Source: Christiangramia portivictoriae DSM 23547 (GTDB taxonomy: Bacteria > Bacteroidota > Bacteroidia > Flavobacteriales > Flavobacteriaceae). Taken from it: DNA of 64,000 bases. The notes under the pieces were generated by a model. That model was not told the DNA's origin and did no database searches. It saw nothing but the letters and a program-made list of their open reading frames with translations. The number at the start of each line of letters is the position of its first letter. Within the stretch, counting starts at the first letter, position 1. The stretch is taken from the NCBI RefSeq assembly GCF_000423045.1, contig NZ_AUHF01000009.1, positions 1-64,000 of the forward strand, given 5' to 3'. Of this stretch, positions 33,818 to 43,333 are shown piece after piece. A program made the translations under genes and the position numbers.

Positions 33818-34312
33818 TTATTTGTTTTCGGGTTCGAAGTCCATGGCAACTCCATTAATACAGTGACGTTTTCCAGTAGTCTCTCTAGGACCGTCGTTGA
33901 AAACATGGCCTAGATGTCCGCCACACTTTGCGCAATGCACTTCATCACGCTGGTATCCCAATTTAGTATCGCTTCCATAAGCTACACCACCTTCGATCGC
34001 GCGGTCAAAACTTGGCCAGCCGGTACCACTTTCAAACTTATGCTCATTTTCGTACAGTTCGTTTCCACAAGCTGCACAAACAAAGGTTCCGGCTCCTTTA
34101 ACATCAAGTAAATCGCTGCTAAATGGCCTTTCGGTGGCTGCTTCTCTTAATACAGCGTACTCTTGTGATGTCAAAGCCGCTTTCCATTCTTCTTTTGACT
34201 TGGTTACCTCATACGATTTAGAACTTTCTTTGGAAGCATCTTTTTGAGCATTTCCATTGCAACTGAAAAGGAAAGTTGCCATTGCACTTAGTATTAAAAT
34301 CTTTCTCATCAT
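33818..34312 (-). CDS. msrB: MsrB, exported lipoprotein paralogue
   Basis: A 164-residue MsrB preceded by a lipoprotein signal (MATFLFSC, Cys18) and a Ser/Lys-rich linker. The MsrB domain is complete: CAAC and CAKC zinc pairs, SGTGWPSF, HLGHVFNDG and RHCINGVAM with the catalytic Cys. It should repair oxidised methionines in the periplasm, an arrangement comparable in purpose to MsrP. It lies one base upstream of the cytosolic msrB, so one transcript serves both compartments. Confidence 0.93.
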   Translation of the reverse strand: MMRKILILSAMATFLFSCNGNAQKDASKESSKSYEVTKSKEEWKAALTSQEYAVLREAATERPFSSDLLDVKGAGTFVCAACGNELYENEHKFESGTGWPSFDRAIEGGVAYGSDTKLGYQRDEVHCAKCGGHLGHVFNDGPRETTGKRHCINGVAMDFEPENK

Positions 34313-34336
34313 TTTATTTTTTGTTTAAAATTACAA

Positions 34337-35209
34337 TTATTGTGCCGCTATAAATCCTGTAATTTTGTTAATTACCTCAGGATTACCCAGTATTCGCCGG
34401 TGTCCCAGATTTTGTGTTACCATCAATTCACTGTTCTCCATAACCTCGTGAATTTCGTAAGCTGAATTAATTTCTACATCTACATCATGTTCATCGTGAA
34501 TAATAAGTGTAGGAGTGCGAACTTCCTTGGCAGACTCTGCTCCAGACAAACTATCCATATCCTGCTTAAACTTACCATCCAGATAAGCTTTCATCTTTTT
34601 GGCCACCTTATCATTCATTTTCATGTTTGAAGCAAAATTTTTCGTGATTTCAGTAACATTGTTCGCAGTTCCTATCAAAATCAGTTTATTGGTTTTCATT
34701 CCATCTTTGATTGCCCTAAGTGAAGACATGCCTCCAAGAGAATGTCCTATAACAGCTTCAAAGGGACCATATTTATCGTCCAGAAATTTTACTGCTTCAA
34801 TAAAGAAAGGCATCATGCTCATTTTTCCAGCTGCCTTTCCATGACCGGGAGCATCAAAACTTATAGTTTGATACCCTTTGCTTTTTAATGCTGAAGCAAT
34901 TTTAGCCAGCTGAGTCCCTCTGCCACTCCAGCCATGCACCAATAGGATCTTCTTTGAAGAGCTTCCATAGCTGTAGGTCACGATTTCACGATTCATGGAA
35001 GGCACTAGTAATGTTTCCTGCACCGTATTTTTATCCATCTCTTTCTCTCTCTCCGGAAGTTTATAGCGAAATGGTGTAAGGAACAGTTTGGCCGCGAATC
35101 TACTGGCCAGAAACGGACTTACCTTGGTTAAAATTTGGGATGTAGTTAAAATATACTGCGGAACCAATAGTCTTTGAACCGGTATGTTTTCTTTGGTATT
35201 TTGGGTCAT
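34337..35209 (-). CDS. Alpha/beta hydrolase
   Basis: A 290-residue serine hydrolase. Oxyanion region VHGWSGRGTQL, nucleophile elbow GHSLGGMSSL, acid in IIHDEHDVDVE and a His in NLGHRRILGNPE complete the catalytic triad. An extra N-terminal helix region (about 1-60) precedes the fold. No signal peptide is obvious, although a hydrophobic stretch lies at about 30-45. The substrate is unknown; esterase or lipase activity is inferred from family. Confidence 0.88.
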   Translation of the reverse strand: MTQNTKENIPVQRLLVPQYILTTSQILTKVSPFLASRFAAKLFLTPFRYKLPEREKEMDKNTVQETLLVPSMNREIVTYSYGSSSKKILLVHGWSGRGTQLAKIASALKSKGYQTISFDAPGHGKAAGKMSMMPFFIEAVKFLDDKYGPFEAVIGHSLGGMSSLRAIKDGMKTNKLILIGTANNVTEITKNFASNMKMNDKVAKKMKAYLDGKFKQDMDSLSGAESAKEVRTPTLIIHDEHDVDVEINSAYEIHEVMENSELMVTQNLGHRRILGNPEVINKITGFIAAQ

Positions 35210-35395
35210 TTTGGTGCGTTCTGATAATGTGGTTTACTCAAGTATTGCAAATTCCTATAGTCCTGCAGGCCTTGCAAACACTACAAATATCAACAATGGT
35301 ATTGTTTTTGAAACTGCTTTTATTGTTAAATCATACTTAATTGAACTCGAGCGGCTTTACAGCTTTTGTACTTTTATGTATCCAAAACCAACGAT

Positions 35396-36217
35396 ATGAA
35401 AATTAAGAATGCCTTTTTAGGTTTAAGTGTGCTGCTATTAGTAGTATCATGTAAGACCAATCCATTTACTGGAGAGAAAAATTTAAACTTCGTTTCCAAC
35501 GATCAATTATTCCCAACTTCCTTCGAGCAATACAATCAGTTCTTAAATGAAGCTGAAGTTGTCAATAATACAGAAGAAGCCAGGAAAGTAAAAAGACTGG
35601 GTGATGATATTGTAACTGCTGCGGAAAGATACCTGAACGCGAACGGTTACCAGGGTTTTATGAATGACTTTAAATGGGAATTTAATCTCGTAAAAGACGA
35701 TCAGGCTAATGCTTTTGCGATGCCAGGTGGTAAAGTGGTAGTATATACCGGTATCCTGGATGAAGCTGAGAATACGAATGGTCTTGCAACCATAATGGCG
35801 CACGAGATAGCCCACGCACTTGCAGATCACGGTGCGCAAAGAATGAGTGCCGCGCAGTTGCAACAACTGGGAGCAGTAGCAGGAACTGTTGCTGTTAGTG
35901 GTCGAAGTGAAAGTACACAGCAGATCTTTGCTCAGGCCTATGGATTGGGTACTACAGTAGGAGTGATGCTTCCTTTTAGCAGAGGTCACGAATCTGAAGC
36001 GGATAGAATTGGATTAACACTTATGGCCATTGCCGGATATGATCCAAGAGAAGCTCCGGAATTATGGAAAAGAATGCAGGCGAATAGTGGGGGACAGGCT
36101 CCGCCAGAATTTTTAAGCACGCACCCTTCAAATCAAACAAGGATCAATAATCTTACTCAGTGGGCTCCTGAAGCTATTGCTGAAGCTAGAAAATATGGAA
36201 CCACTACTTTTAAATAG
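35396..36217 (+). CDS. M48 family metalloprotease lipoprotein (BepA/LoiP-like)
   Basis: A 273-residue envelope zinc protease. A lipobox (VLLLVVSC) near residue 18 anchors it; the mature part opens with the family start TNPFTGEKNLNFVSNDQ. The zinc motif is HEIAHALADHG, with the third ligand Glu in SRGHESEADRIGL, and the STHPSNQTRIN end is typical of the Oma1/LoiP group. It degrades misfolded outer-membrane proteins in related systems. I chose the ATG at 35396, since it puts the signal peptide at the N-terminus. Confidence 0.93.
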   Translation: MKIKNAFLGLSVLLLVVSCKTNPFTGEKNLNFVSNDQLFPTSFEQYNQFLNEAEVVNNTEEARKVKRLGDDIVTAAERYLNANGYQGFMNDFKWEFNLVKDDQANAFAMPGGKVVVYTGILDEAENTNGLATIMAHEIAHALADHGAQRMSAAQLQQLGAVAGTVAVSGRSESTQQIFAQAYGLGTTVGVMLPFSRGHESEADRIGLTLMAIAGYDPREAPELWKRMQANSGGQAPPEFLSTHPSNQTRINNLTQWAPEAIAEARKYGTTTFK

Positions 36218-36238
36218 GATAGTCTAAAATTAAAATTG

Positions 36239-36265
36239 AAAAGCCACCGTATTCGGTGGCTTTTT
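36239..36265 (+). terminator. Terminator after the M48 protease gene
   Basis: AAGCCACCG (36241-36249) pairs with CGGTGGCTT (36254-36262) over a TATT loop, followed by T. Confidence 0.92.
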
Positions 36266-36278
36266 CTATTTTTAAAGC

Positions 36279-37628
36279 ATGAAGCAATTACCTAAAGGCA
36301 GCAAAAAATTAATTCATGCATGGGCATTTTACGACTGGGCTAATTCAGTTTACAGCCTTGTTATTTCCTCAGCGATATTTCCAATATTTTATGGTGCTCT
36401 TACCATCGTAAAAGATTCCGAAGGGAATATGATCAGCGATACCGTCGAATTCATAGGTTTTAACTGGAATAACGATACGCTTATTAGTTATGTGACAGCC
36501 GCTGCATTTCTGGTAGTTAGTCTCTTAAGCCCTTTTTTATCAGGGATCGCCGATTATGTGGGAAACAAAAAAAACTTCCTGAAATTCTTCTGTTACCTGG
36601 GAGCCGTTTCCTGTATTGGTCTATTCTGGTTCAATCTTGAGAATCTATGGTTTGGCCTGCTTTGCTACTTTCTTGCTCTTATTGGTTTCTGGTCCAGCCT
36701 GGTATTCTATAACTCTTACCTGCCAGATATTGCCTTCAATGATCAACAGGATAAAGCGAGTGCGAAAGGATTCTCTCTTGGTTACCTGGGAAGTGTGATT
36801 TTGCTGGTGATCTGCCTGGTAATGATTCTATTCCATGACCTGTTTGGGTTTGAAGATGAAGGTATGCCTACCCGACTTTCATTTGTATTGACAGGAGTGT
36901 GGTGGATTGGATTTAGTCAGTACACCTATCATTATCTTCCTGAAGGGAATAAAAAAGCACGGCTCACCAATAATATTTTATTCAACGGATTCAGGGAACT
37001 GAAAGGCATATGGATAAAGATCAAAGAGAATAAGCACTTGAAACGTTATCTGGTTGCATTTTTTGTCTATAGTATGGCTGTGCAGACCATCATGTTAATC
37101 GCTACTTACTTTGGCATCGAGGAACTTGAATGGGGAGAGCAGGACGCTACTACGGGTTTGATCATTAGTATATTACTCATTCAGCTGGTGGCGGTTCTGG
37201 GAGCTTTTCTTACTTCACGACTGGCGATCAACTATGGAGACGTGAAAATCCTGATTTTTATAAACCTCATCTGGATTGCAATTTGTGGTTATGCGTATTT
37301 CATCACAACTCCGCAACAGTTCTATGTAGCAGCAGCATCCGTAGGTCTGGTGATGGGAGGGATACAATCATTGTCAAGGTCTACATATTCTAAAATGTTG
37401 CCAGAAAATGCCGTAGATACTGCCAGTTATTTTAGCTTTTACGATGTGGCTGAAAAGATTGGGATCGTGATTGGGATGTTTATGTATGGGCTGGTCGCTC
37501 AAATTACTGGAAGCATTAGAAATTCTATTTTATTCCTAGTTGTATTTTTCATTGCCGGAGTATTTTTATTAATGCGCGTTCCGAAAAAGCAACCTAAATT
37601 AGAAAACCTGCCAGATGACAGGTTTTGA
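36279..37628 (+). CDS. MFS transporter, UMF1 (Atg22-like) family
   Basis: A 449-residue inner-membrane transporter with about 12 hydrophobic segments. The N-terminal signature HAWAFYDWANSVYSLVISS is diagnostic of the UMF1/Atg22 family, and the loop SGIADYVGNKKNFLKFFCYLG is the MFS A-motif region. In yeast Atg22 exports amino acids from the vacuole; substrates in bacteria are undefined. It begins 17 nt after a terminator, so the promoter must overlap that terminator or the M48 transcript must read through. Its 3' end contains a hairpin discussed separately. Confidence 0.9.
   Translation: MKQLPKGSKKLIHAWAFYDWANSVYSLVISSAIFPIFYGALTIVKDSEGNMISDTVEFIGFNWNNDTLISYVTAAAFLVVSLLSPFLSGIADYVGNKKNFLKFFCYLGAVSCIGLFWFNLENLWFGLLCYFLALIGFWSSLVFYNSYLPDIAFNDQQDKASAKGFSLGYLGSVILLVICLVMILFHDLFGFEDEGMPTRLSFVLTGVWWIGFSQYTYHYLPEGNKKARLTNNILFNGFRELKGIWIKIKENKHLKRYLVAFFVYSMAVQTIMLIATYFGIEELEWGEQDATTGLIISILLIQLVAVLGAFLTSRLAINYGDVKILIFINLIWIAICGYAYFITTPQQFYVAAASVGLVMGGIQSLSRSTYSKMLPENAVDTASYFSFYDVAEKIGIVIGMFMYGLVAQITGSIRNSILFLVVFFIAGVFLLMRVPKKQPKLENLPDDRF
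37603..37626 (-). terminator. Weak terminator embedded in the transporter 3' end
   Basis: AAAACCTG (37603-37610) pairs with CAGGTTTT (37619-37626), the latter reaching into the transporter stop codon. On the minus strand it ends in TTTT and would end the sigma-factor/head-GIN operon 26 nt after its last stop. Coding and termination signals therefore overlap. Confidence 0.55.
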
Positions 37629-37651
37629 TTTGTTCGAAACGCAGATCTTAG

Positions 37652-38374
37652 CTAGTAGCTGGAAACCTTGCCCGATCCATTTGTCTTGAAATTTTGTTTC
37701 TCCGGATCACCTTTATAGACAATGTCACCAGAGCCACTAACATTGGCCTTTAGACTTGATGCGGCATACACCATCACATCTCCGGAACCGGAAACTCTCG
37801 CTTCCACGTGCTTTGCTTTTAGATCGAAAGCATCAAAATCGCCGCTTCCAGTCACGTTACATTCAAAATTCTCGCTACTGCCTTTGATCTTGATGTCTCC
37901 GGAGCCTGTCACCTGACCTTTGAGATATTTTGATTTGATATCCAGGACCATGTCGCCTGAACCGGTGACACTCACGCTTAGCTCTTCTTCTGAAAGGCTG
38001 TCCTGCGTCCAAATGTCTCCGCTTCCGGTAAGTGAAATAGCGTTAACACTTTCTACAGGAACGGTGATAAGAAGATCCTTTCTGGTTTGAAGGTTAACGC
38101 CTTTTTCAGTAGAAATTTTAAGCGTACCATTCTTAACTTCTGTAAGAATATACTCCTGTAAATTGCTTTCCGCAGCAACCTTGATGTTTCCTTCGCTCCC
38201 AGATACCAATTTTACGTTCATGGATCCAACCACATGGATTTTCTCGTAATCTGATGTACTCCTGGTCTCGGTGACCATGTTTCCATTTCCGCGGACTTTC
38301 TTACTGCCCCATTGAGCCTGGGCAGAGGTGAAGGCAAGCAAGAGTAAGGCTGTAAGTAATAATGCTTTTTTCAT
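37652..38374 (-). CDS. Head-GIN/DUF2807 repeat protein
   Basis: A 240-residue exported protein (signal peptide to TSAQAQ). From residue 115 the motif (T/S)GSGD recurs six times, then NGSGK, at 18-21-residue spacing: one turn of a right-handed beta-helix, as in DUF2807. The N-terminal KIHVVGSMNVKL strand and DLLITVP complete the family. Such proteins are periplasmic or surface-exposed with unknown partner. It is the last gene of the sigma-factor operon, 26 nt after the DUF4097-like gene. Confidence 0.88.
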   Translation of the reverse strand: MKKALLLTALLLLAFTSAQAQWGSKKVRGNGNMVTETRSTSDYEKIHVVGSMNVKLVSGSEGNIKVAAESNLQEYILTEVKNGTLKISTEKGVNLQTRKDLLITVPVESVNAISLTGSGDIWTQDSLSEEELSVSVTGSGDMVLDIKSKYLKGQVTGSGDIKIKGSSENFECNVTGSGDFDAFDLKAKHVEARVSGSGDVMVYAASSLKANVSGSGDIVYKGDPEKQNFKTNGSGKVSSY

Positions 38375-38400
38375 GATTTGTAATTTTAATGGTTGATTAA

Positions 38401-39507
38401 TTATTCTTTGCTAAATTTTACACTTCCATAACTGGTGGAGATATCGATTCTTGCTCCAGATCCTGTCCCATAATTTCCTGATATCGACTTACTTGTATTC
38501 TTATCGTTCGTACGGCGAACGTCAAGATCATCTGTTCCGCTAATTCCTCCATAGTTGGTTCGAACGTCAAAGCTAAAGGTCATTTCCCGATCGTAACCCA
38601 GATGTACACCGGCATAATCTGTATCAATATTTACGGTTTTGGTGCCTTTTACTATTTTCTCGATATGCAATGATCCATAATCCAGGTTGATGTCTGCTGA
38701 AGTAAAAATCCGGTCCACAGTGGTCGTTAAGTAATCTCCGTTTCCAATAAGGACCTGGACCTTATTGACCTCCATACTTCCGTAATCGCAGTTAAAATCA
38801 AGTTTGGATACTTTTCGAATTCGGGATTTGGTATAATCTGCATTGACCAGTAATTCTTCAGCTTCTCCAATTTCATAATCTGAATAATCTGCATCAATTT
38901 CTGCATTGGTCACAAAACCAATTCGGCTGCTTCTGGAATAGTCAAAATTTAAAATATTAGTGCGGCCATTCAGCTCGCCCACATCAATTTTTCCGTAGTC
39001 ACAATTGATATCAGTATTTCCAAAAGTTTTGTCAATATAGATCCCGCCGTAATTATTATCCAGGTTCAGATTGTTGTTTTCAGGGGCCCGAATCACGTAA
39101 TTTACCTCCATGTTCACATTATTGAATCCATCAAAGATATTCTTCCACCAGGATCGATCTTCTTTTGAGAATTTTGTCGTTGCGGTCACTCCTGCAGAAT
39201 TCTGATTAAATTCTACCCGAATATCATCAAGCTTGTCTTCCACTTCATCTTCATCATTCCCATTGGTCTTGATAATAACCTCTATTTGAACCCGATTTTC
39301 TTTCCAGGTAACAATATCTATGTTCCCGTAACTATTGTTGATGTTGAGATCGGCATTTGATTTTACATCAAATTCTTTCCTGATGGTCTTTTTCCTGGTG
39401 TGTTTACCCTCTTCAATGACAGGTTCAGTATTTGTACAGGTGCTGTCGGGATACAGGTTCGTTACAAGCACCGTGAAAAATAGGATGCTAGATAGTATTG
39501 CTTTCAT
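38401..39507 (-). CDS. DUF4097-like beta-helix repeat protein
   Basis: A 368-residue exported protein (signal sequence to about residue 20). From residue 50 to the C-terminus the pattern (N/D)Y(G/S) recurs about 13 times (NNSYGNIDI, DNNYGGIYI, NCDYGKIDV, NADYTKSRI and so on) roughly every 20 residues, giving a Tyr ladder along a predicted beta-helix; this fits the DUF4097 family. Function unknown; a cell-surface or envelope scaffold is likely. The start overlaps the anti-sigma-like gene by 20 nt, and DUF2807 follows. Confidence 0.86.
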   Translation of the reverse strand: MKAILSSILFFTVLVTNLYPDSTCTNTEPVIEEGKHTRKKTIRKEFDVKSNADLNINNSYGNIDIVTWKENRVQIEVIIKTNGNDEDEVEDKLDDIRVEFNQNSAGVTATTKFSKEDRSWWKNIFDGFNNVNMEVNYVIRAPENNNLNLDNNYGGIYIDKTFGNTDINCDYGKIDVGELNGRTNILNFDYSRSSRIGFVTNAEIDADYSDYEIGEAEELLVNADYTKSRIRKVSKLDFNCDYGSMEVNKVQVLIGNGDYLTTTVDRIFTSADINLDYGSLHIEKIVKGTKTVNIDTDYAGVHLGYDREMTFSFDVRTNYGGISGTDDLDVRRTNDKNTSKSISGNYGTGSGARIDISTSYGSVKFSKE

Positions 39508-40036
39508 AATTTTGATTGTTTAATGATTTGATGTTTTCGATTTGTATTAATACTTCGCTAAGTAGATCTATTCGCTGCTGAAAATTTTGAATCATGGCAT
39601 GAATCACTCTTTTGTCATTTCCGCTTTCCAGCAGATCTTTTTCCAGTTTATTATATCGTTTCTCCAGCTTTTTCAATTGCTGAAGGGCATCCTGGATGAT
39701 CGCCTGGGTTTCAGGAGTAGCTTCAGCATTGAGTGCGATGAGTTCTTTTTCGATTACTCCCGTATAAAATTCCTGCGTTTGCCTCATTTCCGGAGAAATA
39801 CTGGCAAGGTGGGATTGATTGCCCTGCTCGAAATTACCGGACAGTAATAACACCAGCGCAAGTACCGCGGCAATACTTAAGAATCCTATCCAAAGTTTTG
39901 CTGAATCCTTTTCAGCAATTCCAGGCATTTTGGCCTCCTTCAATTTCCTGGCAAACCTATCACGATGAGCTGTTTGTGGTTCTTCAATGTCAAAATTTAC
40001 AGACTCGAAGAATTCTTCTAATTCCTTATTTTTCAT
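39488..40036 (-). CDS. Probable anti-sigma factor, single membrane helix
   Basis: A 182-residue protein encoded directly after the sigma factor (11-nt overlap). The N-terminus (ELEEFFESVNFDIEEPQTAHRDRFARKL) is amphipathic and cytosolic; one membrane helix (WIGFLSIAAVLALVLLLSG) sits at about 48-66; the C-terminal 110 residues are outside and strongly coiled-coil. No zinc anti-sigma HxxxCxxC motif is present. Assigning it as the anti-sigma partner rests on position, topology and size, not on a recognised domain. Confidence 0.75.
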   Translation of the reverse strand: MKNKELEEFFESVNFDIEEPQTAHRDRFARKLKEAKMPGIAEKDSAKLWIGFLSIAAVLALVLLLSGNFEQGNQSHLASISPEMRQTQEFYTGVIEKELIALNAEATPETQAIIQDALQQLKKLEKRYNKLEKDLLESGNDKRVIHAMIQNFQQRIDLLSEVLIQIENIKSLNNQNYESNTI

Positions 40037-40580
40037 GTTGCTGCAATTTTTTTCTCAGGCTTTCCTTGGCTCGGGAGATCATCGTTCTGCAATTTCCATA
40101 AGAGATCTTCATAATTTCGCCAATTTCTTCATGATCGTACCCTTCAATAAGATGTAAGGTTAGACACAGCCTGTAATTCTCTTTTAAACTCTTCAAAGCA
40201 TTCAGTACTAATTTTACTTTATCACTGTTGTGATCTTCACCAGCTACACCTACACTGTCTGCTTCGTTTTTAAGCTCATCGTTATAAGAAACCTCTGCCA
40301 GCTTCTTAGATTTGTTTAAAGCAGTGATACTTTGATTGATCACAATACGTTTCAGCCAGGCTCCAAAGGTGGAGTCCTCGTTGAAACTATGGATCCTGGT
40401 AAACGCTTTTAAAAACGAATCCTGCATAATATCTTCAGCTTCAGCAGAGTGCCCTGTTATTCTAAAGGCTGTGTTGTACATCGCTTTATAATATCGATCA
40501 TAGATTTCCATCTGTGCACGCTGTTCTCCTTTTCGGCAGCGGGCAACAAGATCATTAATATGTGTGATGGTTGGTGTCAA
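40026..40580 (-). CDS. ECF-type sigma-70 factor
   Basis: A 184-residue extracytoplasmic-function sigma factor: region 2 (QMEIYDRYYKAMYNTAFRITG, EAEDIMQDSFLKAFTRIHSF, FGAWLKRIVINQSI) and region 4 (YRLCLTLHLIEGYDHEEIGEIM, MISRAKESLRKKLQQ). The only plausible start is TTG at 40580, with TAA immediately before it. The next gene overlaps by 11 nt and encodes the probable anti-sigma factor. An inverted repeat lies 26-49 nt upstream of the start, suggesting self-regulation. Confidence 0.92.
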   Translation of the reverse strand: MTPTITHINDLVARCRKGEQRAQMEIYDRYYKAMYNTAFRITGHSAEAEDIMQDSFLKAFTRIHSFNEDSTFGAWLKRIVINQSITALNKSKKLAEVSYNDELKNEADSVGVAGEDHNSDKVKLVLNALKSLKENYRLCLTLHLIEGYDHEEIGEIMKISYGNCRTMISRAKESLRKKLQQHEK

Positions 40581-40605
40581 TTAATGCCTGTTTCTATTCT
40601 AAAGA

Positions 40606-40629
40606 TGTAACTTTTCGAACAATGTTACA
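40606..40629. promoter_or_regulatory. Inverted repeat upstream of the sigma factor
   Basis: TGTAAC (40606-40611) and GTTACA (40624-40629) form a 6-bp inverted repeat with a 12-nt spacer. On the minus strand it reads TGTAACATTG..., resembling the GTAAC-type -35 of many ECF promoters, and lies 26-49 nt from the TTG start. It could be a self-regulated promoter or an operator. Confidence 0.5.
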
Positions 40630-40789
40630 CTTTCTGAAAATTAATTTACAATGAAGGCGTGGCATAGGAATTGAATATTTGATATTGAAAATCTACAGAA
40701 AGCTGCAAAGCGTTGTCTAGCAAGGCTTCTAACGATAGTTACCAAATTAGTGAAATTTGATCTGGTGACAGTTTGACTTAAATATAATT

Positions 40790-43240
40790 ATGGCTAAAAC
40801 AAAGTTTACGAATATTGACAGTTTGTCATTTCAAGGGATAGATGAAGATGCAGAATTGATTCCTCTTATGACACCTGAAGATGAGGAAGAAATAAATAAG
40901 GAAAATCTGCCGGAAACCTTACCAATCTTACCTCTTAGAAATACCGTGCTATTTCCAGGGGTTGTGATTCCTATTACTGCGGGTAGGGATGCATCCATTA
41001 AGCTTATTAACGAGGCGAACAATGGAAGCAAAATCATTGGTGTGGTTTCGCAAAAGGATGAGGAAGTAGAGAACCCTACTTCCAAAGATATCAATAAGGT
41101 AGGTGTGGTTGCACGTATTTTAAGGGTTTTAAAAATGCCTGATGGGAATACGACGGTGATTATACAGGGTAAAAAACGCTTCCAGATCACACAGGTAGTG
41201 ACTGAAGAACCCTACATGAACGCTACCGTTGCTGAGGTTCCCGACACACGACCTGAGGCAGATAATGCTGAGTTCGGTGCAATTATAGAATCGATAAAAG
41301 ATCTTGCGCTTCAAATTATAAAAGGGAGTCCTAATATTCCTTCGGAAGCATCCTTTGCGATCAAGAACATAGAAAGCAATTCTTTCCTGATCAATTTTGT
41401 TTCTTCTAATATGTCTCTGTCTGTTTCTGAAAAACAAAAGCTGCTGGAGATGAATGATCTTAAGGAGAGAGCACTTTCCACGCTGAAGCATATGAATACT
41501 GAGAACCAGAAGTTGGAACTCAAAAATGATATTCAAAGCAAGGTGCAGAGTGATATGAGCCAGCAGCAGAGAGAGTATTTTCTTCACCAGCAAATGAAGA
41601 CCATCCAGGAAGAGCTTGGAGGTGTTTCTCATGAAGGTGAAATTGTAGAGATGCGTGATCGCGCAAAAGACAAACAGTGGGGCGAAGATGTTCAGAATCA
41701 TTTTGAGAAAGAACTTTCCAAAATGCAGCGTATGAATCCTCAGGTTGCGGAATACTCCATTCAAAGAAATTACCTGGACCTGTTTCTGGATCTTCCATGG
41801 AACGAGTTCAGTAAAGATAAATTTGACCTGAAGCGGGCCAAGAAGATTCTTGATCGCGATCATTATGGTCTGGATGACGTTAAAAGAAGGATCATTGAAT
41901 ATCTAGCTGTTTTGAAGCTGCGAAACGATATGAAATCTCCGATTCTATGTCTTTACGGACCTCCGGGAGTTGGTAAAACCTCGCTGGGAAAATCGGTTGC
42001 TGAAGCACTAGGCAGAGAATATGTCAGGATTTCTCTGGGTGGTCTAAGAGATGAAGCAGAGATACGCGGACACAGAAAAACTTACATTGGTGCTATGCCA
42101 GGTAGAATTATTCAAAGTTTAAAGAAAGCTGGAACCAGTAATCCTGTTTTTGTTCTGGATGAGATCGACAAATTAAGTATGGGAAATGCGGGAGATCCTT
42201 CTTCAGCATTACTCGAAGTTCTGGATCCTGAGCAGAATTCAGAATTTCATGACAACTTCCTGGAAATGGGATTTGACCTATCCAAGGTGATGTTCATTGC
42301 CACCTGTAATTCTTTGAATACCATTCAGCCGGCACTAAGAGACCGAATGGAAATTATCAACGTGACTGGTTATACGATCGAGGAAAAAGTAGAGATCGCA
42401 AAGAGACATTTACTTCCGAAGCAATTAGAAGAACATGGTCTAACCGCTGAACATCTAAAAGTTGGAAAGAAACAGCTTGAGAAAATTGTGGAAGGCTACA
42501 CCCGAGAATCTGGAGTGAGGTCGCTGGAGAAGCAAATTGCCAAAGTGGTAAGATACGCCGCCAAGAACATCGCGATGGAAGATGAATACAACATCAAACT
42601 GAACGATGAAGATATTATTGAAATTCTGGGAAGTCCTAAAATGGAACGCGATAAATATGAGAACAATGATGTGGCTGGTGTGGTTACCGGACTTGCTTGG
42701 ACTCAGGTAGGTGGTGATATTTTATTCATTGAATCCATTCTATCAAAAGGTAAAGGGAACCTCAGTATTACCGGGAATCTCGGGAAAGTGATGAAGGAAT
42801 CTGCGACCATCGCTATGGAATATATCAAAGCAAATGCAGACGATCTTGGTTTGGATGCTAGTATTTTCGAAAAATACAACGTTCATATTCATGTTCCGGA
42901 AGGAGCAACTCCAAAGGACGGTCCAAGTGCAGGTATTACGATGCTTACGTCTCTGGTATCATTATTTACTCAGAAAAAGGTTAAGAAGAGTATTGCCATG
43001 ACTGGCGAGATTACCTTACGTGGTAAGGTGCTTCCTGTTGGCGGAATCAAAGAAAAAATTCTGGCAGCTAAAAGAGCCAGGGTAAAAGAATTGATCCTGT
43101 GTGAAGAGAACAAACGTGATGTTGAAGAGATCAAGGATGAATACCTCAAAGGATTAACCTTCCATTATGTAAGGGATATGAGCGATGTTATAGATATCGC
43201 CATTACGAAGCAGGCGGTAAAGAACGCTAAGAAGTTATAA
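40790..43240 (+). CDS. lon: ATP-dependent protease Lon
   Basis: An 816-residue Lon serine protease that degrades misfolded and regulatory proteins in the cytosol. The N-terminal LON domain starts at about 45 ([18 protein letters not shown]); the AAA+ module has Walker [10 protein letters not shown] (Lys396) and Walker B VLDEIDKL; the protease domain has the catalytic Ser713 in [10 protein letters not shown] with Lys about 43 residues later. Family length is about 780-820. It has a 209-bp upstream region and its own terminator. No heat-shock element is obvious to me. Confidence 0.96.
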   Translation: MAKTKFTNIDSLSFQGIDEDAELIPLMTPEDEEEINKENLPETLPILPLRNTVLFPGVVIPITAGRDASIKLINEANNGSKIIGVVSQKDEEVENPTSKDINKVGVVARILRVLKMPDGNTTVIIQGKKRFQITQVVTEEPYMNATVAEVPDTRPEADNAEFGAIIESIKDLALQIIKGSPNIPSEASFAIKNIESNSFLINFVSSNMSLSVSEKQKLLEMNDLKERALSTLKHMNTENQKLELKNDIQSKVQSDMSQQQREYFLHQQMKTIQEELGGVSHEGEIVEMRDRAKDKQWGEDVQNHFEKELSKMQRMNPQVAEYSIQRNYLDLFLDLPWNEFSKDKFDLKRAKKILDRDHYGLDDVKRRIIEYLAVLKLRNDMKSPILCLYGPPGVGKTSLGKSVAEALGREYVRISLGGLRDEAEIRGHRKTYIGAMPGRIIQSLKKAGTSNPVFVLDEIDKLSMGNAGDPSSALLEVLDPEQNSEFHDNFLEMGFDLSKVMFIATCNSLNTIQPALRDRMEIINVTGYTIEEKVEIAKRHLLPKQLEEHGLTAEHLKVGKKQLEKIVEGYTRESGVRSLEKQIAKVVRYAAKNIAMEDEYNIKLNDEDIIEILGSPKMERDKYENNDVAGVVTGLAWTQVGGDILFIESILSKGKGNLSITGNLGKVMKESATIAMEYIKANADDLGLDASIFEKYNVHIHVPEGATPKDGPSAGITMLTSLVSLFTQKKVKKSIAMTGEITLRGKVLPVGGIKEKILAAKRARVKELILCEENKRDVEEIKDEYLKGLTFHYVRDMSDVIDIAITKQAVKNAKKL

Positions 43241-43247
43241 ATTTATA

Positions 43248-43269
43248 AAAAGCCCCGAAAGGGGCTTTT
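43248..43269 (+). terminator. Terminator of lon
   Basis: AAAAGCCCC (43248-43256) pairs with GGGGCTTTT (43261-43269) around a GAAA tetraloop. It lies 7 nt after the lon stop. Confidence 0.93.
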
Positions 43270-43333
43270 CTTTTATATAAACATCTGGTAAAGGTTTTAA
43301 AAATTTACCTTTGTAATTCGAAGTTTCAAGTAT

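Noticed and set aside
33424-34312. Two msrB genes as a recent tandem duplication
   Set aside because: The proteins differ widely outside the catalytic motifs, so they are old paralogues with separate compartments, not a fresh repeat.
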